From assembly GCA_022865725.1 (NCBI GenBank), contig JALHTP010000475.1, positions 1 to 14,287 on the forward strand: 14,287 bases of DNA. Reading direction: 5' to 3'. This document shows positions 1 through 6,701 of the stretch, one piece after another. Within the stretch, counting starts at the first letter, position 1; each line of letters starts with the position of its first letter. The position numbers and the translations under genes were made by a program. The notes below the pieces were generated by a model. That model worked only from the letters and a program-made list of their open reading frames with translations, was not told the DNA's origin and ran no database searches. The stretch comes from Methyloceanibacter sp. (GTDB lineage: Bacteria > Pseudomonadota > Alphaproteobacteria > Rhizobiales > Methyloligellaceae).

Positions 1-552
1 TATCGCGGCACGACGCATGTGAGCGTGATCGATGCGGACGGCAACGCCGCCTCGGTCAGCCTGTCGAACGGCGAGGGCAACGGCTTCATCGTCGGCAAAT
101 TCGGCTTCATGCTGAACAACATGCTGGGCGAGGAGGATCTGTCGAGCGACGGCCTCGATTCCTGGCACGAAGGGGTGCGGCTCTCCTCGATGATGGCGCC
201 GACCATCATCTTGCAGAGCGACGGCACGGTGACCGCGCTTGGCACCGGCGGCTCCAACCGCATCAGGACAGCCATCCTCCAGGTCGCCGTCAATCTGCTC
301 GACCACGGCATGAGCCTCGAAGATGCGGTGGAGGCGCCACGCCTGCATGTCGAGCGGGACGGCACGATCAGCTTCGAGCCCGGTCTGCCCGAGGCCGTGC
401 AGGCGGAGTTCCTCGCGCTTCAAGAGAGGGCGCATGCCTGGCCGGAGCGGAATTTGTTCTTTGGTGGCGTGCATGCCGCGCGCCGTCGTCCCAAAGGGGG
501 CGTCGAAGGCGCCGGCGATCCGCGCCGCCAGGGCACGGCGCTGATCGTTTGA
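1..552 (+). CDS. ggt: Gamma-glutamyltransferase, C-terminal (small-subunit) part, 5' truncated by window edge
   Basis: This is the 3' end of a gene that begins before the window; 183 codons are visible, in frame from base 1 to the TGA at 550-552. Gamma-glutamyltransferases hydrolyse or transfer the gamma-glutamyl group of glutathione, usually in the periplasm, and mature by autocleavage before a Thr that becomes the nucleophile. The fragment opens with YRGTTHVSV, matching the TTH-x-SV start of the small subunit, so the first Thr (codon 4) is probably the catalytic residue. Further family signatures are MLNNML, SSMMAPTI, the LGTGGSNRI glycine loop, and the C-terminal GGVHAA...GAGDPRR. Visible length fits a nearly complete small subunit. 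What is seen supports the family firmly; whether glutathione is the real substrate is inferred. An internal GTG at 19 is not a real start. Confidence 0.92.
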   Translation, partial: YRGTTHVSVIDADGNAASVSLSNGEGNGFIVGKFGFMLNNMLGEEDLSSDGLDSWHEGVRLSSMMAPTIILQSDGTVTALGTGGSNRIRTAILQVAVNLLDHGMSLEDAVEAPRLHVERDGTISFEPGLPEAVQAEFLALQERAHAWPERNLFFGGVHAARRRPKGGVEGAGDPRRQGTALIV

Positions 553-553
553 A

Positions 554-568
554 GGACCACTTTGGTCC
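554..568. terminator. Short inverted repeat after ggt, possible weak terminator
   Basis: GGACCA and TGGTCC form a 6-bp stem around a CTT loop, two bases after the ggt stop codon. No T-run follows directly, although a T-rich stretch appears about 20 bases later. It could end ggt transcription, or it could be a chance palindrome. Confidence 0.25.
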
Positions 569-645
569 AGAAACTGGCGCGCTTGTTTCCTTTTTGCGGC
601 GATGCTTCTAAACATGGCTCTCCTTAGGCCGTGAGCTGATCAGCA

Positions 646-1335
646 ATGCGAAACGCCGTCGCCATACGCCATGTCGCCTTCGAGGATGCCGGCACGCTGG
701 AAGGCGTGCTCGAGGATCGCGGCATCGCGCTTCGCTATCTCGAAGCCGGCGTCGACGATCTCTCCCCGGCAACGAACGCCGATCTCCTGGTCGTGCTCGG
801 CGGCCCGATCGGCATCTACGAGGTCGACCGCTATCCGTTCCTGAAGAAGGAACTTTCCACCATCGAGGCGGCGGTCAAGAAGGGTGTCCCCGTGGTCGGG
901 ATTTGCCTCGGCTGCCAGGCGCTCGCCGCCGTGCTCGCCGCCCGCGTCTATCCCGGCAAGCAGAAGGAGCTTGGCTGGGACGAGATGACGTTGACTGAGG
1001 AGGGCAAGGCCTCCCCGCTCGGCGCCATCGACGGCGTGCGCGTGCTGAACTGGCATGGCGACACCTTCGACCTGCCGGCCGGAGCGACGCGCCTCGCCTC
1101 GACGAAGATCACGCCGAACCAGGCCTTCACCTACGGCCCCAAGGTGCTGGCGCTGCAATTCCATGTCGAGCTGCCCGAGCGGGATATGGAGCGCTGGCTG
1201 ATTGGACACACGCTGGAGCTCTCCACCTCGAAGGTCGATCTCGCCAAGATGCGCGCGGAGACGGCGCGGTATGCGCCTGCGGCCAACGCGGCGAGCCGGC
1301 GCCTGTTCAACGCCTGGCTCGACGGGGTCGCCTGA
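646..1335 (+). CDS. Class I glutamine amidotransferase-like protein (GMP synthase-type GATase domain, stand-alone)
   Basis: A 229-residue stand-alone class I glutamine amidotransferase domain, resembling the GATase part of GMP synthase and the YfeJ-type proteins. Such domains release ammonia from glutamine or hydrolyse related gamma-glutamyl amides; the acceptor here is unknown. Visible features are LGGPIG near residue 52, the nucleophile elbow VVGICLGCQ with Cys87, and the catalytic pair in ALQFHVE (His173, Glu175). All three triad positions are present, so it is probably active. The ATG at 646 is the only reasonable start (an upstream GTG at 631 hits a stop), but no clear Shine-Dalgarno sequence precedes it. 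It lies 93 bp after ggt on the same strand. Its stop codon directly abuts the stop of the convergent gene at 1336. Confidence 0.85.
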   Translation: MRNAVAIRHVAFEDAGTLEGVLEDRGIALRYLEAGVDDLSPATNADLLVVLGGPIGIYEVDRYPFLKKELSTIEAAVKKGVPVVGICLGCQALAAVLAARVYPGKQKELGWDEMTLTEEGKASPLGAIDGVRVLNWHGDTFDLPAGATRLASTKITPNQAFTYGPKVLALQFHVELPERDMERWLIGHTLELSTSKVDLAKMRAETARYAPAANAASRRLFNAWLDGVA

Positions 1336-1842
1336 TTAGAGCGGCATGCGCTTCTCCGGCTCCTTCGCCGGAAGGACCGTATCGCCAGGCGTGACGGGCA
1401 GGTCGCGGCTGTCGGGCGCCTTCACGTCGTCGCCCTTGGCGTTCCACCAGGTCGAGGCGTAGCTCACGCCGCCGCTCCGCTTGATGAGGTGGGTGATCAT
1501 CTCTTCGCCGGGGAAATATTCGACGGTCCACGGTCCCACGCTTCCCTTCGGCACAGCGCGCCAGGTGACCAGCACCTCTTCGCCTTGCTGCACGTCGCCC
1601 TTCTTCACCTCCATCACCTTGAGCGTGGCGAGGTAGCCGGGCAAATCCTCCCCCGTCTGCTCGTCCTTGACGATGCTCGTGCAGGTCACCGAGAGCACGC
1701 GCACGAGCGCGATGACGTCGCTCTTCTCCGTCAGCTCCTGCTCCGACATCGGCGCGGGCAGCGCGTACGCCGGGCTAGCGGCAAGGGAAGCCAAGACAAG
1801 GGAAGCTGAAACAAGCAGGCTGAAAAAGTTCAAACGGCGCAT
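1336..1842 (-). CDS. Secreted protein of unknown function, paralogue of the gene at 1917-2381
   Basis: A 168-residue protein I do not recognise. It starts with a classic Sec signal peptide: MRRLNFF, then a hydrophobic stretch, and a likely cleavage after SPAYA, so the mature chain should begin near LPAPMS and act in the periplasm or outside. The start is secure because AAGGAGGT lies 7 bases upstream of the ATG. The mature part shares long conserved stretches with its neighbour: LPAPMS, EKSD, ALVR, SVTCT, a KGD segment, GPWTV, PGE, WWN and GD. A single Cys in VTCT is common to both. The C-terminus adds a basic tail (EPEKRMPL) that the paralogue lacks. It lies 74 bp downstream of the paralogue on the same strand and could be co-transcribed. 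No enzyme motif is visible. Confidence 0.8.
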   Translation of the reverse strand: MRRLNFFSLLVSASLVLASLAASPAYALPAPMSEQELTEKSDVIALVRVLSVTCTSIVKDEQTGEDLPGYLATLKVMEVKKGDVQQGEEVLVTWRAVPKGSVGPWTVEYFPGEEMITHLIKRSGGVSYASTWWNAKGDDVKAPDSRDLPVTPGDTVLPAKEPEKRMPL

Positions 1843-1916
1843 GGGACCTCCTTGACGCCTTATGATTTCATGACGGGCAGTCTAGCGCATCTCTTCTCAA
1901 AATTGCGCGGACGCGA

Positions 1917-2381
1917 TCACTTGCCGCCTTTGGGGATTTCGGCCGTCTCGCCCGGCTTGGTGGGAAGCTCGGTGATGACGGCGTGGCTGACGATATCGCC
2001 GCGGCCGTTCCACCAAATGGTGGTGTAGGCGCCGTCTTTGCCGACGAGATGCGTCCATACCATCTCGCCCGGATAGTAATAGACGGTCCAGGGACCCAAG
2101 AGGCCGGTCGGGATCGCGTGGAAAGCGATCGTCACGGTGGCGCCCTTCGCCTCGTCGCCCTTGATGACCTCGATCAGCTCGGCCTCGGCGCTCCAGCTCG
2201 GCAGCTCCTCGCCGGCGCGCCCGTCCTTGGCGACCCCGGTGCAGGTGACCGAGCGTATGCGCACGAGCGCCACGAGGTCGCTCTTCTCCAGGAGCTGGCT
2301 TTGCGACATTGGCGCCGGTAGCGCGGCCGCAGGCGCGCTTGATAGGGCGACGAGGACAAGCGATACGAGGAGGCGTCTCAT
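1917..2381 (-). CDS. Secreted protein of unknown function, paralogue of the gene at 1336-1842
   Basis: A 154-residue protein of the same unnamed family as the gene 74 bp downstream. The frame is open from 2435, but the ATG at 2381 is preferred: it places MRRLLVSLVLVALSSAPAAA at the N-terminus as a signal peptide, matches the start of the paralogue, and has an AGGA-type ribosome site upstream. The mature protein begins near LPAPMSQSQLLEKSD. Conserved blocks shared with the paralogue include ALVR, SVTCT, LGPWTVYYYPGE and TIWWNGRGD, rich in aromatic residues. The fold cannot be told from sequence alone. The two genes look like a tandem duplication that has since diverged strongly. Function is unknown. 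Confidence 0.8.
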   Translation of the reverse strand: MRRLLVSLVLVALSSAPAAALPAPMSQSQLLEKSDLVALVRIRSVTCTGVAKDGRAGEELPSWSAEAELIEVIKGDEAKGATVTIAFHAIPTGLLGPWTVYYYPGEMVWTHLVGKDGAYTTIWWNGRGDIVSHAVITELPTKPGETAEIPKGGK

Positions 2382-2471
2382 GTGGGGGTCCTGCTGGCGC
2401 GCGGACATTGTGCGGCAGGCCCGCGGACCGGACAACGATACCTTTCGTAATCTTGCGAGGCCTACAAACGA

Positions 2472-2705
2472 TCAATCCCGGTCGCGGAGGCCCGTCACGC
2501 CTTCGTGGCGCGCGCAGTGCACGCAGCAGAAGATCGAGCCGTTATGCTCCACCCCGTGGCCGATGACGCGGCAGCCGCAATGCGGGCACGTCGGCGCCAG
2601 CGCCTGGATCGCGCATTCGAAACTGTCGAAGGTCAGGATGCGGCCGCCCATCTTGACTTCGAAGCTCTTGTCGTAGTCGTTGCCGCATTGCTCGCATCGC
2701 GCCAT
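2472..2705 (-). CDS. Small Cys-rich, probably zinc-binding protein (metallothionein-like)
   Basis: A 77-residue cytoplasmic protein with nine cysteines (4, 7, 31, 40, 43, 45, 60, 61, 64) and several histidines. The pattern begins with CEQC, followed by FDSFECAI, CPHCGC and IFCCVHCARHEG. The CC-x-x-C near the end recalls bacterial metallothioneins (SmtA/BmtA), and CxxC pairs also occur in zinc ribbons. Binding of Zn or another soft metal is inferred; the physiological role is unknown. The start is well supported by AGGGAGG 6-7 bases upstream of the ATG. The first ten codons plus the six bases upstream are repeated in imperfect form at 2912-2947. It lies 90 bp upstream of the secreted paralogue pair on the same strand. 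Confidence 0.8.
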   Translation of the reverse strand: MARCEQCGNDYDKSFEVKMGGRILTFDSFECAIQALAPTCPHCGCRVIGHGVEHNGSIFCCVHCARHEGVTGLRDRD

Positions 2706-2793
2706 GGCTGCCTCCCTGGCTCCGCTAACGCAAGCCTAACTCTGGTAGAAGAAGCGGCGTTCCACAACCTCCGTGTACGGCATATCCCCAAGC

Positions 2794-2904
2794 TTAATGT
2801 GCGGCTTCCCAATTGTCGCCCGCGCGCGCGTCGACCTTGAGCGGCACGCTGAGGCGCAACACCGGCTCCGGCGCCCTCTCCATCACCGCTTGCGCCACCT
2901 CCAT
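2794..2904 (-). pseudogene. Duplicated fragment of the polA 3' end (last 36 codons)
   Basis: On the minus strand this encodes the last 36 residues of DNA polymerase I, from MEVAQAVME to NWEAAH, and keeps a stop codon. Aligned base by base, 2795-2904 matches 3611-3720 at 106 of 110 positions. Three of the four differences are synonymous and one changes Thr to Arg. The stop is TAA here and TAG in the full gene. The match begins right at the stop codon and ends at the CAT complementary to the Met codon, next to the fragment of the Cys-rich gene. There is no start or upstream polA sequence, so it cannot make a polymerase. It is a remnant of a local duplication or of a recombination with a related allele. 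Confidence 0.85.
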
Positions 2905-2911
2905 GCTCGGG

Positions 2912-2947
2912 GTCGTTGCCGCATCGCTCGCATCGGGCCATGGCTGC
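2912..2947 (-). pseudogene. Duplicated fragment of the 5' end of the Cys-rich gene (first ten codons)
   Basis: Positions 2912-2947 match 2676-2711 at 34 of 36 bases. They encode MARCERCGND, against MARCEQCGND in the intact gene, plus six bases before the ATG. The copy lacks the AGGGAGG ribosome site of the intact gene. After codon ten the sequence changes through a 7-bp junction into the polA fragment in a different frame, so the resulting chimeric reading frame is not expected to be functional. Confidence 0.75.
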
Positions 2948-2993
2948 TTGCCAATTGAACCACAGACGGCCCTGCGGGCGTTCCTAGGTGGCA

Positions 2994-3023
2994 TTGCAGT
3001 TGTAGTCACAAAGTAATTACGAT
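2994..3023 (+). promoter_or_regulatory. Possible sigma-70 promoter of mazEF
   Basis: TTGCAG (2994-2999) and TACGAT (3018-3023) are separated by 18 bases and end 11 bases before the mazE ATG. A perfect 8-bp palindrome, GTAATTAC, sits at 3013-3020 and overlaps the -10 box. This is where an autoregulating AbrB-type antitoxin would be expected to bind. It is inferred from position and similarity only. Confidence 0.3.
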
Positions 3024-3034
3024 ACACTGAGACC

Positions 3035-3286
3035 ATGAAGATCAGTCTCGTCAAGATCGGAAATTCCCAAGGCATTCGTATCCCCAAGGCGCTTATCGAG
3101 CAGTGCGGCTTCGGCGATGAGATTGAGCTTGAGGTCAAGGGGGATGCGCTTGTTCTCCGTCCCGCTCAGCCAAGCCGGCAGGGTTGGGACGAAGCGTTCT
3201 CCACACTGACTAAGTTGGAAGAGCCCGGGCCACTTCTGCCTGATGGCATGAGCGAGGAGTGGGACGAAGCGGAGTGGACTTGGTGA
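3035..3286 (+). CDS. mazE: MazE-family antitoxin (AbrB/SpoVT-type DNA-binding domain)
   Basis: An 83-residue antitoxin. Residues 1-45 form an AbrB/MazE swapped-hairpin DNA-binding domain: MKISLVKIGNSQGIRIPKAL, followed by the usual GFGDEIELEVKGDALVLRP. In this family the domain dimerises and represses its own operon. The acidic C-terminal half (EEPGPLLPDGMSEEWDEAEW) is the expected flexible tail that binds and blocks the MazF active site. Its stop codon overlaps the GTG start of mazF by four bases (GTGA), the typical arrangement for toxin-antitoxin pairs. The pair lies between the remnant of a polA duplication and the polA 3' end, opposite in orientation to both, which suggests it was inserted there. 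Confidence 0.9.
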   Translation: MKISLVKIGNSQGIRIPKALIEQCGFGDEIELEVKGDALVLRPAQPSRQGWDEAFSTLTKLEEPGPLLPDGMSEEWDEAEWTW

Positions 3287-3603
3287 GACGCTTCGACGTC
3301 TATCTCGTCACCCTCGATCCCACTCGCGGCTCCGAAATACGCAAGACACGGCCCTGCCTCATCGTATCCCCCGACGATATGAACCGCCATTTGTCGACGG
3401 TGATCGTTGCACCGATGACGACGACGCGTCGAGGCTATCCAACGCGGGTCTCGATAGAATTTGCAGGCACGGGCGGAGAGATCGCGCTGGATCAGATACG
3501 TACAATCGATCGGTCGCGCCTCGTGCGCCACCTTGGCAATATCGATGAAGCGATTGCCCACAAAGTTGCCAACTGCCTCGCGGAAATGTTCGCCTACGAG
3601 TGA
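3283..3603 (+). CDS. mazF: MazF-family toxin (endoribonuclease)
   Basis: A 106-residue toxin of the MazF/PemK family, which cleaves single-stranded mRNA at short sequence motifs and is neutralised by MazE. Seen here are RRFDVYLVTLDPTRGSEIRK followed by TRPCLIVSPDD, the APMTTTRRGYPTRV strand, and the DQIRTIDRSRLV segment that is highly conserved in the family. The basic and Thr residues usually associated with catalysis are kept, so it is probably active. The GTG at 3283 is chosen as the start because it overlaps the mazE stop and puts the conserved N-terminus at residue 1; an ATG at 3259 inside mazE would add eight unconserved residues. The cleavage motif cannot be predicted from sequence. 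The stop lies only 6 bp from the convergent polA stop. Confidence 0.9.
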   Translation: MRRFDVYLVTLDPTRGSEIRKTRPCLIVSPDDMNRHLSTVIVAPMTTTRRGYPTRVSIEFAGTGGEIALDQIRTIDRSRLVRHLGNIDEAIAHKVANCLAEMFAYE

Positions 3604-3609
3604 AGTCTC

Positions 3610-6564
3610 CTAATGTGCGGCTTCCCAGTTGTCGCCCGCCCGCGCGTCGACCTTGAGCGGCACGCTTAGGCGCAACACCGGCTCCGGCGCCGTCTCCATC
3701 ACCGCTTGCGCCACCTCCATTGTCTTGTCGACCTCGCCCTCCGGCGCCTCGAACACCAGCTCGTCATGCACCTGCATCAGCATGCGCGCCGAGAGCCCGG
3801 CCTCAGTCAGCGCCGGCCCCATGCGGATCATGGCGCGGCGGATGATGTCGGCGGCGCTCCCTTGAATCGGCGCGTTGATGGCGGCGCGCTCGAAATTGCC
3901 GCGGAGCGAGGGATTCTTGGTGTTGATCTCGGGGTAGTGCACCTTCCGCCCGAACAGCGTCTTCACATAGCCCTGGCGGCGCGCCTCGGCCTTCATCGCC
4001 TCCATGTAGTCGCGGATGCCGGGGAAGCGCTCGAAATAGGTTTTGATATAGGCGCCGGCCTCGCCGCGGGAGATGCCGAGCTGGGCGGCAAGCCCGACCG
4101 AGGAGATGCCGTAGATGATGCCGAAATTGATGGCCTTGGCCTTGCGTCTTATGCCGGGGTCCATGCCTATGATCGGCACGCCGAACATCTCGCTCGCCGT
4201 CATGGCGTGGATGTCGAGGTCGTCGGCGAAGGCCTGGCGCAGCGTCGGCGTGTCGGCCATGTGGGCGAGCACGCGAAGCTCGATCTGGCTGTAATCCGCC
4301 GAGATCAGCTTCTTGCCCTTCTCCGCCACGAAGGCCTTGCGGATGGCGCGGCCCTCGCTCGTGCGCACCGGGATGTTCTGGAGGTTCGGCTCGACCGATG
4401 AGAGCCGCCCGGTGGTGGTGGCCGCCAGCGCGTAGGAGGTATGCACGCGGCCCGTCTCGGGATGGATGTAAGCGGGAAGGGCGTCGGTATAGGTGCTTTT
4501 CAGCTTGGCCAGCAGCCGCCAGTCGAGAACCTTGCGCGGCAAATCGTGGCCTTGCACCGCAAGCTCTTCGAGCGCGGCGGCGTCCGTGCTCCAGGCGCCG
4601 GTCTTGGTGCGTCGCCCGCCAGGCAGGCTCATCTTGTCGAACAGGATTTCGCCGAGCTGCTTGGGCGAGCCGATATTGAACGCCTCGCCGGCCAGCTCCC
4701 TGATCTCGTCCTCGAGCTGTGCGATGGTCCGGGCGAAGGACAGCGACAGGCTCGCGAGCGTCGCCCGCTCCACCTTGACCCCCGTCCGCTCCATCAAGGC
4801 CAGCACGGCGGAAAGCGGCCGCTCCAGCGTCTCATAGACGGTGGTGACGGATTCGGCCGCCAGGCGCGGTTTCAGGATCAGCCAGAGCCGAAGCCCGATG
4901 TCGGTCTCCTCGCTGGCATATTCGGTGGCGCGCGCCACCTCGACGCGGTCGAGCGCTATGGCGTTCCGGCCCGAGCCCATGATTTCCTTGCCGGTGAGGC
5001 AAGTGTGACCGAGGAGCCGGCCGGCGAGCTCAGCCGGCAGATGCTCGGCGCGCCCGGCGTCGAGCGCGTAGGACATCAGGCAGGGATCGTCGACGCATGC
5101 GAGGGCGATGCCGTAGCGGGCGAGCGCCACCATGTCGAACTTCAAGTTCTGCACGATCTTGAGGACGCTTTCGTCTTCGAGAATGGGCTTCAGCAGATCG
5201 AGCGCCTCGCGCATCGGGATTTGCGGAACCGTCTCGCCGCCGAGATCGAGCCCGTCGCCCGCGCGATGCGCCAGCGGCACGTAAGCCGCATGTCCCGGCA
5301 GAATCGCAAGCGCCACGCCGGCCAGTTCGCCTTGCATGGGGTCCGATGAATTCAGCTTCGCCTTGAAGGCGAAATGGCCTTGAAAGCGCGCCGCCTCCAG
5401 AAGATCGGCGAGGCGGGAGGCGTCCGTCACGGTCTCGTAATTGGCGCGGTCGAAGGGAATTGCTTCGAGCCGGCTCGCGCGCTCCACCGCGAGCTGCGCC
5501 GGCGAGTGGCCTTCCGACTTCATCTGGCGCGGTTGCGGTGCCGTCTCGCCGCGCGGCGAGCGGCGCAAAGGATGATCGTAATCGTCTTTCTTCCGCCGCT
5601 GCGGCGCGGGCAACGGCGTCATGCCCTCGGGCAGCTCGGCGCCCATGCCCTCGGCCACGCGGCGAAGCAGCGTGGTGAATTCGAGCTTCCGCATGAAGGA
5701 CGTCAGAGCCTCTGGATCGGGCGCGCGCACCGCCGTCTCGGCAAGCTTCACGCCAAGGGGCACATGGCGGTCGAGAATGACCAGCGCCTTGGAGAGCCGC
5801 GCCTGGTCGGCGAAGGTAATGAGGCTCTCGCGCCGCTTCTCCTGCTTGATCTCGGAAGCCCGGTCGAGCAGCGTCTCGAGATCGCCGAACTCGTTGATGA
5901 GAAGGGCCGCGGTCTTGACCCCGATCCCCGGCACGCCCGGCACGTTGTCGGAGGAATCGCCGATCAGCGCCTGCACCTCGACAACTTTCGACGGCGGCAC
6001 GCCGAAGCGCTCGATCACCTCGGCCTCGCCGATCGCCTTGTTCTTCATGGTGTCGTACATGAGGATGCCGGGCTGGACGAGTTGCATTAAATCCTTGTCG
6101 GAGGAGACGATGGTCACGTCGGCGCCGGCTTCGACCGCCTCGATCGCATAGGTGGCGATGATGTCGTCGGCCTCGTAGCCTTCCATCTCGATGCAGGCGA
6201 CATTGAAGGCGCGCACGGCATCGCGCACGAGCGGGAATTGCGGGATGAGATCGCCCGGCGGCTCCGGCCGGTTGGCCTTGTAGCCGTCGAACATGTCGCT
6301 GCGGAAGGTCTTGGCGGAATAATCGAGGATCACCGCGATATGCGTGGGGGGCGCCAGCTCTCCGGTCTCACGCAACAGCTTCCACAGCATGGCGCAGAAG
6401 CCGTGCACGGCCCCCACGGGCAGCCCGTCGGAGGGCCGCGTCAGCGGCGGCAGCGCGTGATAGGCGCGGAAGATGTAGCCCGAGCCGTCGATCAGGTAGA
6501 CGTGGTCGCCCTTCGCCACCGGCCTGCCGGCAGGGGCAGTCGTATTGCTCTTCGTGATTGCCAT
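3610..6564 (-). CDS. polA: DNA polymerase I, with a probably inactive proofreading domain
   Basis: A full-length, 984-residue family A DNA polymerase that fills gaps and removes primers during replication and repair. The N-terminal 5'-3' nuclease is intact (YLIDGSGYIFRAY, EGYEADDIIATY, VSSDKDLMQL, GDSSDNVPGVPGIG). The polymerase domain keeps motif A (DYSQIE, Asp757), motif B (RRKAKAINFGIIYG) and motif C (VHDE, Asp934). The 3'-5' exonuclease domain looks dead. Where E. coli has DTE (Asp355, Glu357) this protein has K401-A402-K403; the fourth carboxylate, Asp501, is Glu553. Only the Asp424 equivalent (Asp477) and Tyr549 remain. The start is the ATG at 6564, giving MAITKSNTT; the ribosome site is weak. 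The frame stays open to 6882, but that part crosses repeats and runs antisense through ndh. The last 36 codons are duplicated at 2795-2904. Confidence 0.95.
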   Translation of the reverse strand: MAITKSNTTAPAGRPVAKGDHVYLIDGSGYIFRAYHALPPLTRPSDGLPVGAVHGFCAMLWKLLRETGELAPPTHIAVILDYSAKTFRSDMFDGYKANRPEPPGDLIPQFPLVRDAVRAFNVACIEMEGYEADDIIATYAIEAVEAGADVTIVSSDKDLMQLVQPGILMYDTMKNKAIGEAEVIERFGVPPSKVVEVQALIGDSSDNVPGVPGIGVKTAALLINEFGDLETLLDRASEIKQEKRRESLITFADQARLSKALVILDRHVPLGVKLAETAVRAPDPEALTSFMRKLEFTTLLRRVAEGMGAELPEGMTPLPAPQRRKKDDYDHPLRRSPRGETAPQPRQMKSEGHSPAQLAVERASRLEAIPFDRANYETVTDASRLADLLEAARFQGHFAFKAKLNSSDPMQGELAGVALAILPGHAAYVPLAHRAGDGLDLGGETVPQIPMREALDLLKPILEDESVLKIVQNLKFDMVALARYGIALACVDDPCLMSYALDAGRAEHLPAELAGRLLGHTCLTGKEIMGSGRNAIALDRVEVARATEYASEETDIGLRLWLILKPRLAAESVTTVYETLERPLSAVLALMERTGVKVERATLASLSLSFARTIAQLEDEIRELAGEAFNIGSPKQLGEILFDKMSLPGGRRTKTGAWSTDAAALEELAVQGHDLPRKVLDWRLLAKLKSTYTDALPAYIHPETGRVHTSYALAATTTGRLSSVEPNLQNIPVRTSEGRAIRKAFVAEKGKKLISADYSQIELRVLAHMADTPTLRQAFADDLDIHAMTASEMFGVPIIGMDPGIRRKAKAINFGIIYGISSVGLAAQLGISRGEAGAYIKTYFERFPGIRDYMEAMKAEARRQGYVKTLFGRKVHYPEINTKNPSLRGNFERAAINAPIQGSAADIIRRAMIRMGPALTEAGLSARMLMQVHDELVFEAPEGEVDKTMEVAQAVMETAPEPVLRLSVPLKVDARAGDNWEAAH

Positions 6565-6614
6565 GATGCGGCGAATATAGGGATTGCCGGGCGCGCCGTC
6601 AGCACCGCCGCACT

Positions 6615-6637
6615 CCCTCTCCCCAGCGGCGAGAGGG
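6615..6637. repeat. Intergenic hairpin of the CCCTCTCCCC type
   Basis: CCCTCTC (6615-6621) pairs with GAGAGGG (6631-6637) around a nine-base loop, followed by TTGGGGTGAGGGG. This motif resembles a widespread intergenic repeat of GC-rich Proteobacteria. It lies upstream of polA and downstream of ndh. Confidence 0.5.
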
Positions 6638-6650
6638 TTGGGGTGAGGGG

Positions 6651-6694
6651 CCTCATGCTTCGAGACGCGCCCTGCGGGCGCCCTCAGCATGAGG
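6651..6694 (+). repeat. REP-like palindromic element, copy 1
   Basis: CCTCATGCT (6651-6659) and AGCATGAGG (6686-6694) form a perfect 9-bp stem. Inside, GCGCCC (6667-6672) pairs with GGGCGC (6676-6681). The left arm continues with TCGAGACG. Elements of this shape are common between genes in Bradyrhizobium-like genomes. Copy 2 follows seven bases later in inverted orientation. Confidence 0.65.
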
Positions 6695-6701
6695 AGAAGC
6701 G

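Larger units (their letters stand above)
2706..3034. other. Gene-free stretch of 329 bp made of duplicated gene ends and the mazEF promoter region
   Basis: From left to right it holds 89 bp of unassigned spacer that includes the ribosome site of the Cys-rich gene (2706-2794), a copy of the polA 3' end (2795-2904), a 7-bp junction, a copy of the 5' end of the Cys-rich gene (2912-2947), and about 87 bp leading to mazE with a possible promoter. Open frames crossing this stretch read these fragments out of frame and are not convincing genes. Confidence 0.7.

Noticed and set aside
2633..2941. Chimeric open frame of 102 codons starting MARCERCGND
   Set aside because: After ten codons it reads the polA fragment, and later the intact Cys-rich gene, out of frame. 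It has no ribosome site and looks like a by-product of the duplication.
3706..6090. Several plus-strand open frames of 200-300 codons across polA
   Set aside because: All are shadows of the polA codons, rich in Arg, His and Gly, without ribosome sites or family motifs.
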